A DNA stretch of 64,000 nt from Williamsia sp. 1138. Its GTDB lineage: Bacteria; Actinomycetota; Actinomycetes; Mycobacteriales; Mycobacteriaceae. This document shows, piece after piece, positions 8,621 to 16,421 of the stretch (its first letter is position 1; every line of letters begins with the position of its first letter). The stretch is from positions 1 to 64,000 of the forward strand of contig NZ_MJEJ02000039.1 of assembly GCF_002095435.2 (NCBI RefSeq), read 5' to 3'. The notes under the pieces are model-generated. The model was not told the origin of the DNA and made no database searches. It was given only the letters and a program-made list of their open reading frames with translations. The position numbers and the translations under genes are program-made.

Positions 8621-9603
8621 GCGGCTTGCTCCTCGGGAGTGGTCTCTGCAGCGGGTTTGCCGGTGATGGTGAGGAAGACCTCGTCGAGACTGGGCTTCTG
8701 GACGTTCATGCCCTCGATCTCGATCCCCTGCTCGCGCAACGCGATCAGGATGTCGGGCAGCAGATCGGGGCGGAGCATGGGGGCGGTGATCCGTCCGGCC
8801 TCCGCGCTGAGTGCGGCGGGCTCGGACAGGATCCGTTCGATGACCGCTGCGGCGGCCGGTGCTTGCGATTTGTCGGCCGGGGTGATCTGCAGGGTCGATG
8901 AGCCGACGGAGTTCTTGAGTTCGTCGGCGGTCCCGTCGGCGATGACACGGCCGTGGTCGATGACCGCGATACGGTCGGCGAGTTGGTCGGCCTCATCGAG
9001 GTACTGGGTGGTCAGCAGCACAGTGCTGCCACCGGCGACCAGGCGCCGGATGGTGTCCCACATCTGTGAGCGGGTCCGGGGGTCGAGGCCCGTGGTCGGC
9101 TCGTCCAAGAACAGCAGCGGCGGTGTCGCGATCAGGCTGGCCGCGAGGTCGAGTCGCCGGCGCATACCCCCGGAGAACTGTTTGAGAGGTCGCTTGGCGG
9201 CCTCGGTGAGTCCGAACTCTTCGAGCAGTTCGGTGGATCTGATGCGGGCGTCGCGGCGGGACTTGCCGAGCAGGCGCGCGAAGACGATCAGATTCTCGGT
9301 CGCCGAGAGGTCTTCGTCCACGGATGCGTATTGGCCGGTGACCCCGACCATCGACCGCACCGCGACCGAGTCGGTGGTCACGTCGTACCCGAAGATCTTC
9401 GCCGTGCCGGCATCAGGCTTGAGCAGCGTCGCCAGCATTTGCACGGTCGTTGTTTTCCCCGCGCCGTTGGGTCCGAGGACGCCGTACACCGATCCGGTGG
9501 GTACCACCAGGTCGACGCCGTCGACGGCCTTGGTGGAACCAAAGTGTTTGACCAATCCGCGAGCCTCGATGGCCGGCGCATCGGTGTGCAGTGGTGTGTT
9601 CAT
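8617..9603 (-). CDS. ABC exporter ATPase (DrrA-like)
   Basis: A 328-residue ATPase. Walker A GPNGAGKTTT, signature FSGGMRRRLD, Walker B LLFLDEPTTGLD and H-loop LLTTQYLDEAD (with Gln at the usual His, normal for DrrA-type proteins) are all present. The C-terminal extension of about 90 residues after the ATPase core, ending KPSLDEVFLTITGKPA, is the DrrA regulatory domain. It is the first gene of a two-gene operon with the permease. A palindrome centred about 48 bases upstream of the start is a likely operator. Confidence 0.9.
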   Translation of the reverse strand: MNTPLHTDAPAIEARGLVKHFGSTKAVDGVDLVVPTGSVYGVLGPNGAGKTTTVQMLATLLKPDAGTAKIFGYDVTTDSVAVRSMVGVTGQYASVDEDLSATENLIVFARLLGKSRRDARIRSTELLEEFGLTEAAKRPLKQFSGGMRRRLDLAASLIATPPLLFLDEPTTGLDPRTRSQMWDTIRRLVAGGSTVLLTTQYLDEADQLADRIAVIDHGRVIADGTADELKNSVGSSTLQITPADKSQAPAAAAVIERILSEPAALSAEAGRITAPMLRPDLLPDILIALREQGIEIEGMNVQKPSLDEVFLTITGKPAAETTPEEQAA

Positions 9604-9637
9604 GGAACACAGAGTGCGGGGCGTCGCTGTCGTGCCA

Positions 9638-9664
9638 CTGACAGTTGCTGTCGTGAACTGTCAG
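9638..9664. promoter_or_regulatory. Palindromic operator upstream of the DrrA-like gene
   Basis: CTGACAGTT (9638-9646) and AACTGTCAG (9656-9664) form a perfect 9-bp inverted repeat with a 9-base spacer, 34 bases upstream of the exporter start. This is the size and form of a dimeric repressor site. No repressor gene is adjacent. Confidence 0.5.
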
Positions 9665-9671
9665 CGGCCCG
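9644..9671. repeat. 28-bp direct repeat, copy 1
   Basis: A 28-base stretch beginning GTTGCTGTCGTG is repeated exactly at 10881-10908. The two copies bracket the DUF559-type gene and its palindromes. Copy 1 overlaps the exporter operator. Confidence 0.8.
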
Positions 9672-9701
9672 GTTCCGGGGCCATGGGAGTGCGGCCCCCA
9701 C

Positions 9702-9759
9702 CCACCCGTTTTCGCGCGGCCCACCCGTTGCTTTGACTGGAGGGTGCAAAAACGGGTGG
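9702..9759. repeat. Palindromic repeat family II, copy a (58 bp)
   Basis: Arms CCACCCGTTTT and AAAAACGGGTGG close an imperfect hairpin 58 bases long. The same 58-base unit is found at 10800, 10921 and 33520. This copy lies upstream of the DUF559-type gene at 9870. Confidence 0.8.
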
Positions 9760-9869
9760 AGAAAGGCGACTAACCCCGACCCGGTGGAGTTATCCACAGC
9801 CCGTGGATCCATCCACAGAGAGCCTCGACAAGCCTCTGTTCTGTCGGACCACGATCCCAATCTCGGGGC

Positions 9870-10784
9870 ATGACATTCCACGAAACCGGCCGTCTTCTGC
9901 GGAGGGCCGAGCTCCTTGCCGCCGGCACACTCAATGACCAAACTGTCCGCGCGGGGCTGAAGTCCGGTGCTCTGGAACGGCGCTGCGCGGGTGTTTATGC
10001 ACCGCCCAGCGAAGACTTGTCGAAGGACGACATCTACCTGGAACGGGTGCACGCGCGAGCGGGCAGATCCAGGGTCCGGGTCATCAGTCACGATTCGGCA
10101 GCGGCGGTGCACAACCTGGCGTTGCTGGACCAGGACTACCGGCGTGTGCATCTGACCGATCGCCGAGGTGGACGGATCACGCATGATCTGCATCTTCACG
10201 AGGCCGAGCTCGAGGCGGGAGAAATCACCGTCGTCGAGGGCCACCGGGTCACAACGATCGCGCACACGGTGGCAGACGTTGCCAGGGAAGGCAGCTTCTA
10301 CGAGGCGTTGGCGGTGTGTGATTGCGGCCTACGGAGCGGACTGCCTCAGGCAGGTCAGGACGAGATGTCGGAGCGCTTCCGAGGGTTCGTCGGAGGGGCG
10401 ATTCTGCGCGACGCGGTGTTGCTCGCGGACGGGCTGGCCGCCAATCCCGGAGAGTCGCTCAGCCGCGGCCTGATGCGCAGCTTCCCTGAGGTACCAAGAC
10501 CCAGATTGCAGCATCCGTTCTACGACGACGAGGGCCTGATCGGGTACGGCGACTTCGACTGGGAAGGCAGGGTCGTCGGCGAGTTCGACGGGTTGCACAA
10601 GTACCGCAAGTACCTGGGCCCGGGCGAGTCGATCGAAGAAGCGGTCATCCGCGAGAAACGTCGCGAAGACCGACTGCGGGCGCTGGGCATCCACGTCATG
10701 CGATGGACGTGGAAAGACCTGCAGGACGCGGTGCGGTTCCGGGCGCTGATCGCGCGCGGCCTACGGATGGGAGGCATGTTGTGA
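9870..10784 (+). CDS. DUF559/Vsr-like endonuclease-domain protein with AbiEi-like N terminus
   Basis: A 304-residue protein of the same type as 1439-2308. The N terminus is a winged helix (LLRRAELLAAGTLNDQTVRAGLKSG..RCAGVYAPP) like that of AbiEi antitoxin proteins. The C-terminal nuclease-like part has GESLSRGLMR (Glu), YGDFDWEGRVVGEFDG (Asp and Glu-x-Asp, residues about 226-240), KRREDRLRALG and HVMRWTWKDL, a plausible PD-(D/E)XK core. It is a single-gene unit framed by 58-bp palindromes and a 28-bp direct repeat on both sides, suggesting it arrived as a cassette. Biological role unknown; defence or stand-alone mobility are possibilities (inference). Confidence 0.82.
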   Translation: MTFHETGRLLRRAELLAAGTLNDQTVRAGLKSGALERRCAGVYAPPSEDLSKDDIYLERVHARAGRSRVRVISHDSAAAVHNLALLDQDYRRVHLTDRRGGRITHDLHLHEAELEAGEITVVEGHRVTTIAHTVADVAREGSFYEALAVCDCGLRSGLPQAGQDEMSERFRGFVGGAILRDAVLLADGLAANPGESLSRGLMRSFPEVPRPRLQHPFYDDEGLIGYGDFDWEGRVVGEFDGLHKYRKYLGPGESIEEAVIREKRREDRLRALGIHVMRWTWKDLQDAVRFRALIARGLRMGGML

Positions 10785-10799
10785 TCGACCCGCCCCCAC

Positions 10800-10857
10800 C
10801 CACCCGATTTTGCGCGGCCCACCCGTTGTTTTGACTGGAGGGTGCAAAAACGGGTGG
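10800..10857. repeat. Palindromic repeat family II, copy b (58 bp)
   Basis: Lies 15 bases after the stop of the DUF559-type gene. It is nearly identical to copy a, including the loop segment TTTGACTGGAGGGTGC. Arms are CCACCCGATTTT and AAAAACGGGTGG. Confidence 0.8.
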
Positions 10858-10880
10858 GGGAGGGCCGTGGTGCTCCCACG

Positions 10881-10908
10881 GTTGCTGTCGTGAACTGTCA
10901 GCGGCCCG
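10881..10908. repeat. 28-bp direct repeat, copy 2
   Basis: Exact copy of 9644-9671 in the same orientation. Here only the right half of the exporter operator palindrome is preserved, so this copy looks like a duplicated fragment of the exporter promoter. Confidence 0.8.
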
Positions 10909-10920
10909 CCAGCCCCTCAC

Positions 10921-10978
10921 CCACCCGAATTCGCACCGTCCACCGACAATGTCCGGTGGGCGGCGCAAAAACGGGTGG
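10921..10978. repeat. Palindromic repeat family II, copy c (58 bp)
   Basis: Same length as the other copies. It has an extra inner palindrome CCACCG...CGGTGG and the arm GGTGGGCGGCGCAAAAACGG, which resembles copy d more than a and b. The rest of 10979-11074 shows no recognisable feature. Confidence 0.78.
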
Positions 10979-11074
10979 GCGCAGCCGTCCACACGACCCA
11001 TCAACGGTCCCTCGACCCCGACAGCTATCGCAATATCGGTACCCCTCAACACCGGTGTTGCAGATAACTCAGGG

Positions 11075-11335
11075 CTAGAGCTCGTCCAGATCGATGTGGC
11101 CGTCTTGCAATGCCCGGGCGAGCAGGGCGGCTTTGGTGTTCGCGGGCCGGCCGATCGCCGCGTACTTCAGGCGGATCCGGTTCACATGAGTGCTGACCGT
11201 CGCCGAAGAGATGAATAGCGCGGTCGCGACGTCCGACTTCGAATCGCGCATCACCCATTCGCGCAAGATCTGGATCTCCCGGGCGGTCAGAGCTGGTGCC
11301 GGCAACGGCTCAGAAGCATTGAAAGCGCAACTCAT
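11075..11335 (-). CDS. Receiver-less LuxR-type DNA-binding protein
   Basis: An 86-residue protein that is little more than a LuxR/GerE helix-turn-helix: LTAREIQILREWVMRDSKSD, then SSATVSTHVNRIRLKYAAIG. The tail GRPANTKAALLARALQDG matches the C-terminal part of the response regulators at 13720 and 53067 (GRPAPTKTELYKRALEDG). There is no phosphorylation domain. It is the last gene of signalling module 1. The ATG at 11335 is the start closest to the domain; an upstream start at 11461 is in frame but would overlap the preceding gene. It may be a trimmed response regulator retained as a constitutive or competing DNA binder. Confidence 0.7.
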   Translation of the reverse strand: MSCAFNASEPLPAPALTAREIQILREWVMRDSKSDVATALFISSATVSTHVNRIRLKYAAIGRPANTKAALLARALQDGHIDLDEL

Positions 11336-11399
11336 TGGTTTGTGGCAACTCCTAGACAGACCGACGTTTGTCGGCCGCGTCGTGACCAGACGCTTAAAA

Positions 11400-12542
11400 T
11401 TACACTTCAGCGTCACTTCTTTGGTAGCCGTCTCTTGTGGTGACACCAGTACCGGGGTCATGGTTAGCGCGCAAAAACAAATGCGGGGTGTTGCGTCCAG
11501 GATGTTCGGCGTCCGAGTGTCTTTCGACCAAACCCTTCTTCTCGATGCGGATTCTCTCGGTCCCTGAGCTGCCGCTTCGGTAGACGGTCACCACGTGATC
11601 TCGGCCGGCTGGGAGCACCCGGAGACGCACGTGTCCATCGCGGGCGTCGTGCAGGGCGGCCGTCACCACGACTCGGACCCAGGTGCGCATTTCCTCGTAC
11701 GCGCCGTCCAGTCCGCCGTCGTCGATCATCGTCACCTCGACTCCGCGGGCGCGTGCCTCCCGCGCCGCGGCAGCGGTCTCCGGGCTCACCAGCGCAGCAG
11801 CGCGGAGCTGATCGCGCAGATGCCCCTCCAACAGTTCGCAGTCCTGCCGTTCGGTGGCGGTCAGCGGAACCCCCGTCGCGATGCGCATGAGCAGCGGTCG
11901 CGCCAGCTCATCGAGCTCGGCCAGCCGAGCATTACGCTCCTGAGCTGCAGCGGTGATCATCGACGCGTCAGCTGCACGCTGTCTGGCCTGGGCACGGAAC
12001 AGCAGGATCGTGCGCGTTGTCTTGCGGATGGCAAGCGCGATCAGGGTCACGGGCAGCAACGCACCGGCGTTGTACAGCGGGACCTGCGCACCCGCCCACA
12101 GGCCCTGGTCGGTCGCCGCCGCCCACCAGGCGTGGACGCCGGCGGACGCGGCAACGCTCAGCCAGGCGGGCAGAATGCGCCCTCGCAAACACATGAACAC
12201 GTAGATCAAGGTGGCGTAGCCCGAGATCCAGACCTGATTCGACGTGGTCAGCGGCACCGGCACCACCGACAGCAGGATGGCAGCGGATACCGGAGGCGCC
12301 ATGGCCATCAGAATCGCGGGGGCCAGCGGCAACGGATCGTGTGGCACCGCCACCAGCGCGATCGTGGCAGCTGCCATGATCAGGACGACGATCACCACCG
12401 GCCACCGCGGGGAGATCCCGTCGACGCTCAACGCCGCACCCAACGTCATGGCGACGACGACCGCGCCGATGATCACCCGGGTCGCCAGAGTTCGGAGCCC
12501 CAGGATGTCTCTGACGTCCGCCGGGTCGGAGAAAGACGTCAC
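11400..12542 (-). CDS. Kinase-like membrane partner, module 1 (no acceptor His)
   Basis: A 380-residue protein with six predicted membrane helices (residues about 20-190), then a cytoplasmic coiled region QERNARLAELDELARPLLMR at the position of a dimerisation helix, but without the HD of a histidine kinase. Conserved blocks shared with the proteins at 50798 and 54312 are DILGLRT at the N terminus, LLEGHLRDQLRA, ARGVEVTMIDDGGL and LRVLPAGRD. No N, G1 or G2 ATP-binding boxes are visible. It overlaps the true kinase gene by four bases, so both are co-translated, which suggests a complex. The C terminus is about 50 residues longer than in its paralogues. Function inferred as sensor or modulator. 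Confidence 0.72.
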   Translation of the reverse strand: MTSFSDPADVRDILGLRTLATRVIIGAVVVAMTLGAALSVDGISPRWPVVIVVLIMAAATIALVAVPHDPLPLAPAILMAMAPPVSAAILLSVVPVPLTTSNQVWISGYATLIYVFMCLRGRILPAWLSVAASAGVHAWWAAATDQGLWAGAQVPLYNAGALLPVTLIALAIRKTTRTILLFRAQARQRAADASMITAAAQERNARLAELDELARPLLMRIATGVPLTATERQDCELLEGHLRDQLRAAALVSPETAAAAREARARGVEVTMIDDGGLDGAYEEMRTWVRVVVTAALHDARDGHVRLRVLPAGRDHVVTVYRSGSSGTERIRIEKKGLVERHSDAEHPGRNTPHLFLRANHDPGTGVTTRDGYQRSDAEV

Positions 12543-13753
12543 GGGCGCTTCCAGCTCAGGGACACCGTGGTACCCGCGCCGGGTGAGGCTGTGATCTCGG
12601 CCTTTCCGCCCGGTAGTTGCTCCATTCGGCCGCGGATACTGACGGCCAGGCCGAGACGGTTTCCGGGTACGGACTTCGGGTTGAAGCCGACTCCATCGTC
12701 GGATACCGACACCCGGAGGACATCGTTGTCGGCAGCGACATCCACCCTGCGGCGGGCGTCCGGGCCGGCGTGCCGAACACTGTTTCGCAAGGCTTCGGCG
12801 GCGGCGGCCGACATCGTCCGGACGACGTCACCCGGGTACCGCTGGTCGCTGATGTCGGGCGCTATGGATGCGTGCACGCGTACGGCGTCATCGATTTCTC
12901 CGGTGGCGCCTCTGAACTCGGCGAGAGCGGTCTCGATTCCGAACTCGGTCGCGACGTTCGCGCCGGATGCCAGGACGTCGAGTTTGTCCACGGTCTCGAC
13001 CGCTTGGCGGACCAGCGCCTCGGACATCGGCAGTCGGGCGGCTGCGAGCAGGGTCGACATGACTCCGTCGTGGGTCAGTGCGTCGAATCGAGAGCGTTCA
13101 CCAGCGCGAGCGACGGAGGCCGCGGCTTCCGCTGCGGCTCGCACGGACCGCTTGCGGGTGGCATCGAGAATGCGACCGGATCGCATCGCGGCCACCACGA
13201 CTGCGTAGGGCATCGCCGAAAGGCAGAAGCTCCAGGCGATCTCGGTCATCACGGAGCTGTCGTACGCCGGTGTCCGCACCGCTTCGTTGACGAACTGAAC
13301 GGAGATGACCACGTAGGCGAGATACGGCAATGACCAGCGCATCCGCAATATCAATGCTGCTGTGGCTGCGACGAATCCGTTGAACTGGGTGAACCACATC
13401 CCGTGGCCGGCATCGAGCTGATCGCCGTTCCACACCAGCGGCCACGTCGCAATCGTGAGGCCGTAGCCGATGACGAGGACGGTTGCTGCCCACCGGATCC
13501 TCTCGATGTCAGGGCGCTGGAACGACGTGGCGAACATGACCGCTGCCGAGCCGTAGATGGACAGCACTGACGCGGCGGTCCACCAGACCGGGACCACATC
13601 GGTGGACATCGCTATCGCTCCCGACAGGCCGACCGCGCTCAGCAGGTACGCGACCGCGAGGTAGCGGCAGAACTGACGAAAGATGTTGTCGGCTGCGCTG
13701 CCGTCGGGAGAATCGGCCCTCAGCGCCGGAACAACCGCGGTATCGGCAGCCAT
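12539..13753 (-). CDS. Sensor histidine kinase, module 1 (HPK7/NarX-like)
   Basis: A 404-residue membrane kinase. Six hydrophobic segments occupy residues about 25-190, followed by the phospho-acceptor helix SRFDALTHDGVMSTLLAAA (His near residue 228 followed by Asp). The HATPase domain has N-box AAEALRNSVRHAG, G1 DDGVGFNPKSV and G2 NRLGLAVSIRGRM. This should phosphorylate the response regulator encoded just upstream, whose reading frame overlaps this one by 34 bases. No extracellular sensing domain is present, so the signal is probably read within the membrane. The start is uncertain because the GGAGG lies directly against the ATG at 13753. Confidence 0.85.
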   Translation of the reverse strand: MAADTAVVPALRADSPDGSAADNIFRQFCRYLAVAYLLSAVGLSGAIAMSTDVVPVWWTAASVLSIYGSAAVMFATSFQRPDIERIRWAATVLVIGYGLTIATWPLVWNGDQLDAGHGMWFTQFNGFVAATAALILRMRWSLPYLAYVVISVQFVNEAVRTPAYDSSVMTEIAWSFCLSAMPYAVVVAAMRSGRILDATRKRSVRAAAEAAASVARAGERSRFDALTHDGVMSTLLAAARLPMSEALVRQAVETVDKLDVLASGANVATEFGIETALAEFRGATGEIDDAVRVHASIAPDISDQRYPGDVVRTMSAAAAEALRNSVRHAGPDARRRVDVAADNDVLRVSVSDDGVGFNPKSVPGNRLGLAVSIRGRMEQLPGGKAEITASPGAGTTVSLSWKRP

Positions 13754-14388
13754 CCATCCTCCAGGGCGCGTTTGTAGAGTTCGGTCTTGGTCGGGGCAGG
13801 GCGGCCCGCGTCAGCATATTTACGGCGTATCCGGGCGAGGTAGGCGTTCACGGTCTCCGTGGACAAGCCGGTGATCTGACCGACCCGGGCGGCCTGCTCG
13901 CCGGAGGCGTACAGCTCGAGGATTTCGCGCTGTCGCGGGCTCAGGGCAACTGTTGCGATGTCGGGGTCGGCATCGATCGCGGCAGCCCAGTCCATGGTGG
14001 CGACCGTGTCACCGTCGGCGGCCCGCCGGATGGCCTCGACCAGTTCGGTGTTGCGCGCGGACTTACGGACGATCCCCTGCACACCTGCGCTGAGTGCGGA
14101 GCGAACGAGATCGGGGTAGTCGGCGGTGGTGAACACCAGCACCTTGATGCCGAGCGCGTGCAGTTGCTCGGCGTTGGCCTTCGGCGAGGAACCGTCTTCC
14201 AGTCTGAGGTCGAGTACGACCAGATCGATGTCCGTGGTGATCGCGAGCAGGGCGTCCACGGTCGCCGCGCCGGCGACCAGAGTCAGCCCCTCGGCTTCGT
14301 CGATGATCGTTTCGATTCCCTTGAGCTGGGATTCGAAGTCCTCGACCACACCGATTCTGCGTAGACCTCCCGCAGCGCCGTCGGTCAT
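13720..14388 (-). CDS. NarL/LuxR-family response regulator, module 1
   Basis: A 222-residue regulator. The receiver domain has VVEDF (acidic pocket), the phospho-acceptor Asp60 in DLVVLDLRLEDG and the conserved Lys in IVRKS. The C-terminal LuxR helix-turn-helix is LSPRQREILELYASGEQ..LSTETVNAYLARIRRKYADAG. The start at 14388 is chosen for the AGGCGG just upstream and because it gives a receiver of normal length; an in-frame start at 14421 would add 11 residues. First gene of module 1, ahead of its kinase, the kinase-like partner and the small LuxR protein. Confidence 0.87.
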   Translation of the reverse strand: MTDGAAGGLRRIGVVEDFESQLKGIETIIDEAEGLTLVAGAATVDALLAITTDIDLVVLDLRLEDGSSPKANAEQLHALGIKVLVFTTADYPDLVRSALSAGVQGIVRKSARNTELVEAIRRAADGDTVATMDWAAAIDADPDIATVALSPRQREILELYASGEQAARVGQITGLSTETVNAYLARIRRKYADAGRPAPTKTELYKRALEDGWLPIPRLFRR

Positions 14389-14556
14389 CGTTCCGCCTGT
14401 GGCTGGACGGTAATCGGGCATTCCATGTCGTAATCCTGACGTATGCAGCAGCTGATTCGCCGGTGAACCTCTTTACGTAAGCAAATCTTGATCGCCCACG
14501 CGGTGCGTGTTGTTACAGCTCACGGCGATGTTCGACGAATTCGGTGTGCTCCGAAT

Positions 14557-15705
14557 TCAGCTCAGCAACGTGCGCAGCGCTGCTCGGTCCACCTTGCCCG
14601 GGCCGCGGCGGGGAAGTTCGTCGACGAAAAACACGTCGCGCGGCACGGCGGTGCGATCGAGGGTACGGGCGACCGCGGCTCTGACCGACTCGGCCGTCGG
14701 GCTCGCGCCGGGCGCCGCCACCACTGCCGCCGCCACCTTCTCGCCGAGGCGCTCGTCGGGCAACCCGAACACCGCGCAGTCATCGATCGCGGGGTCGCTG
14801 AGAATCGCGGCCTCGACCACTTGGGGCACGATCGTCAGCCCGCCGGAGCTGATCGCCTCGTCGGTTCGCCCGACGATGGCGAGAACACCGTCCGACGTGA
14901 ACTCTCCGAGGTCGTCGGTGCGAAACCATCCGGGCTCGGCGAAGGCGGGATGATCGGGGCGGCCCCGGTAACCGGAGGCGACCATCGGGCCACCGAGCAC
15001 CACCCGTCCCGGACGACCGCCGTCGACCCTGATCCGCGTGCCGGACAACGGAACGCCGTCGTACACGCATCCACCGCACGTCTCGCTCATCCCATACGTC
15101 CCGACGATGGGGACGCCTGCAGCAGTTGCTCTCTCGCGTAGCCGGAGCGGGGTCGCCGCCCCGCCCACCAAGACGGCGTCGACCTCCCGCAGAGCACTGA
15201 CGGCGCCTGGATGTTCGAGCACTTTGACCAGTTGGGTCGGTACCAGCGATGTGTAGCGCCGGGTCGACGCCATCGACTCGAGTGCGCGGACCAAGTCGGC
15301 GGGATCGAATCCGTGGGAGACGTCGATGGTGGTGGGCTCGACGCCGGCGCGCAGACTGCGGAGCAACACCTGCAGTCCGGCGATGTGGTGCGGCGGTAGG
15401 GCGAGGAGCCAACCCCCGGGCCCGCCGAGGTGCGCGTGGGTCGCGTCGATCGACGCGGTCACCGACGCCGCCGAATGCTGTGCGCCCTTGGGTGTTCCGG
15501 TGGTTCCCGACGTCGCGATCACCAGCGCGATGTCGGGGTCGATGGGCTCGCCGACCCCGAGTGCATTGCTCAGTCTGGCGGTCTCGGCGGGATCCGACAG
15601 AGGCACCGGCGCAAAGCTCGCCGAGCCGTCGAGCAGCTGGTGCAGTGCCCCCAGATCAGGTGCGACGGCCGACAGGGGGAGTGGTTGCAGCGTTCTGCTG
15701 CTCAC
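14557..15705 (-). CDS. menE: o-succinylbenzoate-CoA ligase
   Basis: A 382-residue AMP-forming acyl-CoA ligase that activates o-succinylbenzoate in menaquinone synthesis. The P-loop-like motif ATSGTTGTPKGA, the GTYGMSETCGG block and FRTDDLGEF are all visible, and the C-terminal lysine region RRGPGKVDRAALR is intact. It is shorter than generic acyl-CoA synthetases, as usual for actinobacterial MenE. It starts with GTG and overlaps the DUF3349 gene by four bases, so it is the last gene of the pitA operon. The same order is known at Rv0542c-Rv0545c. Confidence 0.93.
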   Translation of the reverse strand: MSSRTLQPLPLSAVAPDLGALHQLLDGSASFAPVPLSDPAETARLSNALGVGEPIDPDIALVIATSGTTGTPKGAQHSAASVTASIDATHAHLGGPGGWLLALPPHHIAGLQVLLRSLRAGVEPTTIDVSHGFDPADLVRALESMASTRRYTSLVPTQLVKVLEHPGAVSALREVDAVLVGGAATPLRLRERATAAGVPIVGTYGMSETCGGCVYDGVPLSGTRIRVDGGRPGRVVLGGPMVASGYRGRPDHPAFAEPGWFRTDDLGEFTSDGVLAIVGRTDEAISSGGLTIVPQVVEAAILSDPAIDDCAVFGLPDERLGEKVAAAVVAAPGASPTAESVRAAVARTLDRTAVPRDVFFVDELPRRGPGKVDRAALRTLLS

Positions 15706-16058
15706 TCCGGTGCTTGCGCCGGCGGGTTCTCCGGGGGCGGGTCGAGGGGGTTGGGATCGAAGGGCCAGCCCTTGGCCTCGAGATGCTTACGGATTCGCGA
15801 GACGTCGGCTTCGAACGGCAGTTCGTCGGTCACCTTCGTGATCAGGACGCCCGCGTCGATGGAGGTGATGGGTTCGGGGCCGTCGTCGGTCACCTGGCCA
15901 CTGTGGATCAGCTGCCGGGAGACGGACTTGACCTCTTCCTCCGACAACTGCCTCCGCAGCAGCGCGACCAGCGGCACGTAGTCGCCGGACGGCACCCCGT
16001 TCGGATATCCCTCGCGCAACCAGTTCACGACTCTCATCAGGAATTGTGGACGGTCCAT
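15702..16058 (-). CDS. DUF3349 protein
   Basis: A 118-residue cytoplasmic protein of the DUF3349 family, matching the Rv0543c position in the mycobacterial menE operon. Visible blocks are FLMRVVNWLREGYPNGVP, DYVPLVALLRRQLSEEEV and ITKVTDELPFEADVSRIRKH, followed by a proline-rich end. The ATG at 16058 has GGAAGG upstream; an in-frame start at 16088 is less likely. Function unknown. It overlaps menE and follows a small membrane protein gene, so it is translated with the menaquinone/phosphate operon. Confidence 0.88.
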   Translation of the reverse strand: MDRPQFLMRVVNWLREGYPNGVPSGDYVPLVALLRRQLSEEEVKSVSRQLIHSGQVTDDGPEPITSIDAGVLITKVTDELPFEADVSRIRKHLEAKGWPFDPNPLDPPPENPPAQAPE

Positions 16059-16136
16059 TTTCGCGCCCTTCCAGCTATGAGGCGTCACCGATCGGCCACT
16101 TCCAGACCAGATCGAGTTCGTTCGATGATACTGCGG

Positions 16137-16418
16137 TCAGCTCTTGACAAAGGGGAACAGGTCGACACCGAAGTAGTAGTCGATGGTGCCGCGGGTGATC
16201 CACAGGATGCCGATCACGATCACCGCCGCGATGATCGCAAACAGCAGGTACGCAATACCTTTGAGTCCCGGGTTCGGTGCGGTGACGGTGCCGTCTGCAG
16301 TCGACTCCCCTGAGCCGGCCGAGTGCAGCCGGATTCCGATGGCGAAGATGGCGGGAAGTCCGGCGCCGAGGAGCAGGCCGACTACGAGAACTTTGAAGAT
16401 CGCTTCGACGGTCTCCAT
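16137..16418 (-). CDS. Small two-helix membrane protein (Rv0544c-like position)
   Basis: A 93-residue protein with hydrophobic segments at residues about 7-28 (IFKVLVVGLLLGAGLPAIFA) and 53-76 (IAYLLFAIIAAVIVIGILWI). Its gene starts three bases after the pitA stop codon, so it is almost certainly co-translated with the phosphate transporter. Its place between pitA and DUF3349 is the same as in mycobacteria. It may be an accessory subunit of PitA; no enzyme motif is present. Confidence 0.8.
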   Translation of the reverse strand: METVEAIFKVLVVGLLLGAGLPAIFAIGIRLHSAGSGESTADGTVTAPNPGLKGIAYLLFAIIAAVIVIGILWITRGTIDYYFGVDLFPFVKS

Positions 16419-16421
16419 GGG

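Noticed and set aside
8390-9736. A 448-codon open frame on the plus strand
   Set aside because: Antisense to the DrrA-like ATPase, whose motifs are unambiguous.
10800-10978. Possible CRISPR array
   Set aside because: Repeats are long palindromes with a spacing that does not repeat, only two neighbouring units, and no cas genes.
11595-13208. A 537-codon open frame on the plus strand
   Set aside because: It runs antisense across the module 1 kinase and partner genes, has no ribosome-binding site and an amino-acid make-up rich in Arg, His and Gln typical of reversed high-GC coding.
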